DNA from: Lutibacter sp. | GTDB lineage: Bacteria > Bacteroidota > Bacteroidia > Flavobacteriales > Flavobacteriaceae | Reading direction: 5' to 3' | NCBI GenBank assembly: GCA_030599055.1 | Contig: JAUVOS010000008.1 | Coordinates: forward strand, 1-21,982 | DNA: 21,982 bases | Shown: positions 19,945 to 21,982 of the stretch, piece after piece | How positions within the stretch are numbered: the first letter of the stretch is position 1 | How the letters are laid out: every line of letters starts with the position of its first letter | Program-made: the position numbers and the translations under genes | The notes under the pieces: generated by a model | What the model was told of the DNA's origin: nothing | The model's input: only the letters and a program-made list of their open reading frames with translations | The model's database searches: none

Positions 19945-21411
19945 TTAAATTCGAAACCACTTATCAACCATATTTAGAGCTGTTTTTGGCTTTGAGTGGT
20001 GCACAAAATCATTAATTTCAACATCGTAATTATACTCTTTTCCCCATTCTTGATGGTTTTCAGCAACTTCTTTTATACTGTCACAAACAAAATTAATCTC
20101 TTTATTCGTCATTGTTGGATGTATAGACATTCTAATCCATCCGGGACGTTGTAAGAGTTTTCCTTCTTTTATTTCTTCTTCTATTTCATAAGATGTTTTG
20201 TTGTCGATATGTAACAAAAAATGGCCATAAGTACCGGCACAAGAGCAACCACCACGAGTTTGAATTCCGAAACGATCATTTAAAAGCTTTACGACTAAAT
20301 TAAAATGAATATCGTCTATGAAGAAAGAAAAAATTCCAAGACGGTCTTTGTGTTGTTTAGCTAAAAGATGTAGGTTTGGAATGGTCTCTAGCTTCTTAAA
20401 TACAATTTGATTGAGCTCGTGTTCTCTTTTAAGGATGTTTGGGACTCCCATTTTTTCTTTTAATTGAATTGCTAAAGCAGTTCTAAAAGTCTGTAAAAAT
20501 CCTGGAGTTCCTCCGTCTTCACGAACTTCAATATCTTTTACATAATCATGTTTACCCCAAGGATTTGTATAAGTTACCGTTCCACCACCTGGATTGTCGG
20601 GAACAATATTCTTATATAATTTTTCATTAAAAATTAATACTCCCTGAGTACCAGGACCACCTAAAAATTTATGTGGAGAAAAGAAAATAGCATCCAAATA
20701 AGAAGTGTTATCAGGATGCATGTCAATATTGACATAAGGCGCTGTACAAGCAAAATCTACAAAACACAATCCGTTGTTTTTATGCGCTATTTTAGCAATA
20801 CGATGGTAATCTGTTTGAATACCTGTTACATTAGAACCAGCTGTAATAGATGCAATTTTAAGACTACGATTAGCATATTGATTAAATAAAACTTGGATAG
20901 CATCATAATCTATTAATCCGGTATCATCATAGGGAATCACTACAGTATCGGCAATTGTTTCTAACCACGAAGTTTGGTTTGAATGATGCTCCATATGAGA
21001 GATAAATACTACGGGTCTAAGCGCATCCGGTATTTGTGTATAGTCTTTGAGTAAATCAGGAATTTTCAAACCTAGAATTCGTTGAAACTTATTAATGACG
21101 CCCGTCATGCCCGAGCCTTCCATTATCAATACATCAGAATCATATGCATTTACATGTTTTTTGATGATTTCTCTTGCTTTGTGATATGCATGTGTCATAA
21201 CAGAACCTGTAAAGGAGGTTTCTGTATGTGTGTTGGCTACAAATGGGCCAAAATCTTTTTGTATCTGTTCTTCGATTTGGCGGTAAAGTCGAGCACTGGC
21301 CGTCCAATCAGTATAGATTATTTCTTTTTTTCCATAAGGTGATTCAAAACTTTGCCCTATGCCAATAATTTTATTTCTAAATTCTTGAAAATATTTTTCT
21401 AATTTGATCAT
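19945..21411 (-). CDS. Aminotransferase class V-fold PLP enzyme (cysteine desulfurase-like)
   Basis: A 488-residue fold-type I PLP enzyme. Seen in order: TDWTASARLY near 34-43, THTETSFTGSVMTHAY (61-76), the phosphate-binding MEGSGMTGVINK, the cofactor-stacking histidine region SHMEHHSNQTSW (138-149), D219 in CFVDFAC, and the Schiff-base lysine K248 in SPHKFLGGPGT. The C-terminal domain has RGGCSCAGTYGH with C389 and C391, in the region where cysteine desulfurases carry their catalytic cysteine loop. It is longer than IscS or SufS (about 400), with an insertion around 110-135 and a C-terminal extension after about 440. A desulfurase or selenocysteine lyase-like activity is possible, but the substrate cannot be named. 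It starts 13 bp after glmM, so the two likely form an operon, which does not clarify its role. Confidence 0.85.
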   Translation of the reverse strand: MIKLEKYFQEFRNKIIGIGQSFESPYGKKEIIYTDWTASARLYRQIEEQIQKDFGPFVANTHTETSFTGSVMTHAYHKAREIIKKHVNAYDSDVLIMEGSGMTGVINKFQRILGLKIPDLLKDYTQIPDALRPVVFISHMEHHSNQTSWLETIADTVVIPYDDTGLIDYDAIQVLFNQYANRSLKIASITAGSNVTGIQTDYHRIAKIAHKNNGLCFVDFACTAPYVNIDMHPDNTSYLDAIFFSPHKFLGGPGTQGVLIFNEKLYKNIVPDNPGGGTVTYTNPWGKHDYVKDIEVREDGGTPGFLQTFRTALAIQLKEKMGVPNILKREHELNQIVFKKLETIPNLHLLAKQHKDRLGIFSFFIDDIHFNLVVKLLNDRFGIQTRGGCSCAGTYGHFLLHIDNKTSYEIEEEIKEGKLLQRPGWIRMSIHPTMTNKEINFVCDSIKEVAENHQEWGKEYNYDVEINDFVHHSKPKTALNMVDKWFRI

Positions 21412-21424
21412 CGTATAAATTCAA

Positions 21425-21982
21425 TTAGTTTGCTGCAATTTCTTGAATCTCTTTCATAATTTTTTGAGCCAAAGCATCTGCCTTTTCCTGAGAAGTGCTT
21501 TCGGTATATATTCTGATAATTGGTTCTGTATTTGATTTACGTAAATGTACCCATTCGTTTTTAAAATCAATCTTTACACCGTCAATTGTAGTAATATCTT
21601 CATCTTTATAGCGTTTGTTCATTTTTTCTAAAACACTAGTTACATCAATTTCAGGGGTCAATTGAATTTTACTTTTATTCATAAAATAAGCAGGATAGGT
21701 TGCTCGTAATTCTTTACACGATACTTTACTTTGGGCTAGGTGTGATAAAAATAAGGCAACACCAACTAAAGAGTCTCGTCCATAATGTGACGCTGGATAA
21801 ATAATTCCTCCATTTCCTTCTCCTCCAATAACAGCTTTGGTATTTTTCATTTCATCTACTACGTTTACTTCTCCTACAGCGCTTGCGGTATATAAACCAC
21901 CATGTTTATTAGTTATATCACGTAAAGCTCTTGATGAGGAAAGGTTAGACACTGTATTTCCGGGTGTTTTGCTCAACACATA
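21425..21982 (-). CDS. glmM: Phosphoglucosamine mutase, C-terminal part (gene enters from the right edge)
   Basis: Interconverts glucosamine 6-phosphate and glucosamine 1-phosphate on the way to UDP-GlcNAc for peptidoglycan and lipopolysaccharide. 185 residues are visible, about the last 40 percent of the protein. The frame is open to the right edge, so the GTG near the border is an internal codon. Visible: TPGNTVSNLSSSRAL, then GGEGNGGIIYPASHYGRDSL (the sugar-binding EGxG loop of domain 3), and in domain 4 the phosphate-binding loop LRKSNTEPIIRIYTES. The NTEP form of this loop, where many enzymes read SGTEP, is common in Bacteroidota GlmM. A phosphomannomutase or phosphoglucomutase is the alternative, since the catalytic serine loop lies outside the window. 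Confidence 0.85.
   Translation of the reverse strand, partial: YVLSKTPGNTVSNLSSSRALRDITNKHGGLYTASAVGEVNVVDEMKNTKAVIGGEGNGGIIYPASHYGRDSLVGVALFLSHLAQSKVSCKELRATYPAYFMNKSKIQLTPEIDVTSVLEKMNKRYKDEDITTIDGVKIDFKNEWVHLRKSNTEPIIRIYTESTSQEKADALAQKIMKEIQEIAAN

Noticed and set aside
20671..21342. Short plus-strand frames within the right-end genes
   Set aside because: They are antisense shadows of the aminotransferase-fold gene, whose PLP motifs are clear.

Overview
The window comes from an AT-rich chromosome of a Bacteroidota bacterium, most likely a member of the Flavobacteriaceae. Three things support this: (i) promoters of the Bacteroidota type (TTG, about 18-22 nt, TAnnTTTG), the clearest being in front of pta; (ii) protein families and sequence flavour typical of flavobacteria (RuvC, long-form Pta, GlmM, GMC/gluconate-dehydrogenase-3 pair, DoxX); (iii) short periodic intergenic repeats of a kind common in these genomes. 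No rRNA, tRNA, transposase, phage gene or CRISPR array was seen. Species was not determined.

Layout. 1-542: ruvC on the minus strand, running off the left edge. 651-2786: a polytopic LPG_synthase_TM-like membrane protein and a membrane-anchored family 2 glycosyltransferase. 2808-4999: the glycolytic genes pfkA and gapA, preceded by a perfect 16-bp palindrome of LacI-family operator type and closed by a strong terminator. 5002-6991: a three-gene operon of a small Cys/His-rich membrane protein, a second GT2 glycosyltransferase and a sigma-70-family factor. 7206-10558: pta-ackA (acetyl-CoA to acetate plus ATP) behind a textbook Bacteroidota promoter. Most of 2892-10558 is thus central carbon metabolism: phosphofructokinase, GAPDH and the acetate overflow/ATP pathway.

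10561-12875: a multi-hairpin repeat, then a leftward pair of doxX and a secreted repeat protein whose eight cysteines all lie in KCG triplets, starting with an EGKCG motif. This resembles the HvfA/bufferin class of metal-binding RiPP precursors, which are usually encoded with a DoxX protein, but no MNIO (DUF692) maturase or DUF2063 partner lies in the window. Divergent from it is an FAD/NAD(P) oxidoreductase of thioredoxin-reductase fold without the CxxC. 12943-16212: a Tat-exported GMC dehydrogenase/gluconate-dehydrogenase-subunit-3 pair, divergently arranged 43 bp from an ECF sigma factor and a soluble ZAS-type zinc anti-sigma candidate whose ligand spacing matches RsrA. 16583-19519: pntA-pntB, the proton-translocating transhydrogenase. 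19945-21982: a class V aminotransferase-fold protein and the C-terminal part of glmM.

The two most interesting places are the EGKCG/KCG repeat protein with DoxX, and the sigma factor/zinc anti-sigma/GMC oxidoreductase module. Several intergenic repeat families are also notable. One contributes the -33 part of two candidate promoters in the same orientation and at nearly the same distance. All family calls were made by eye from sequence; no database search was run.
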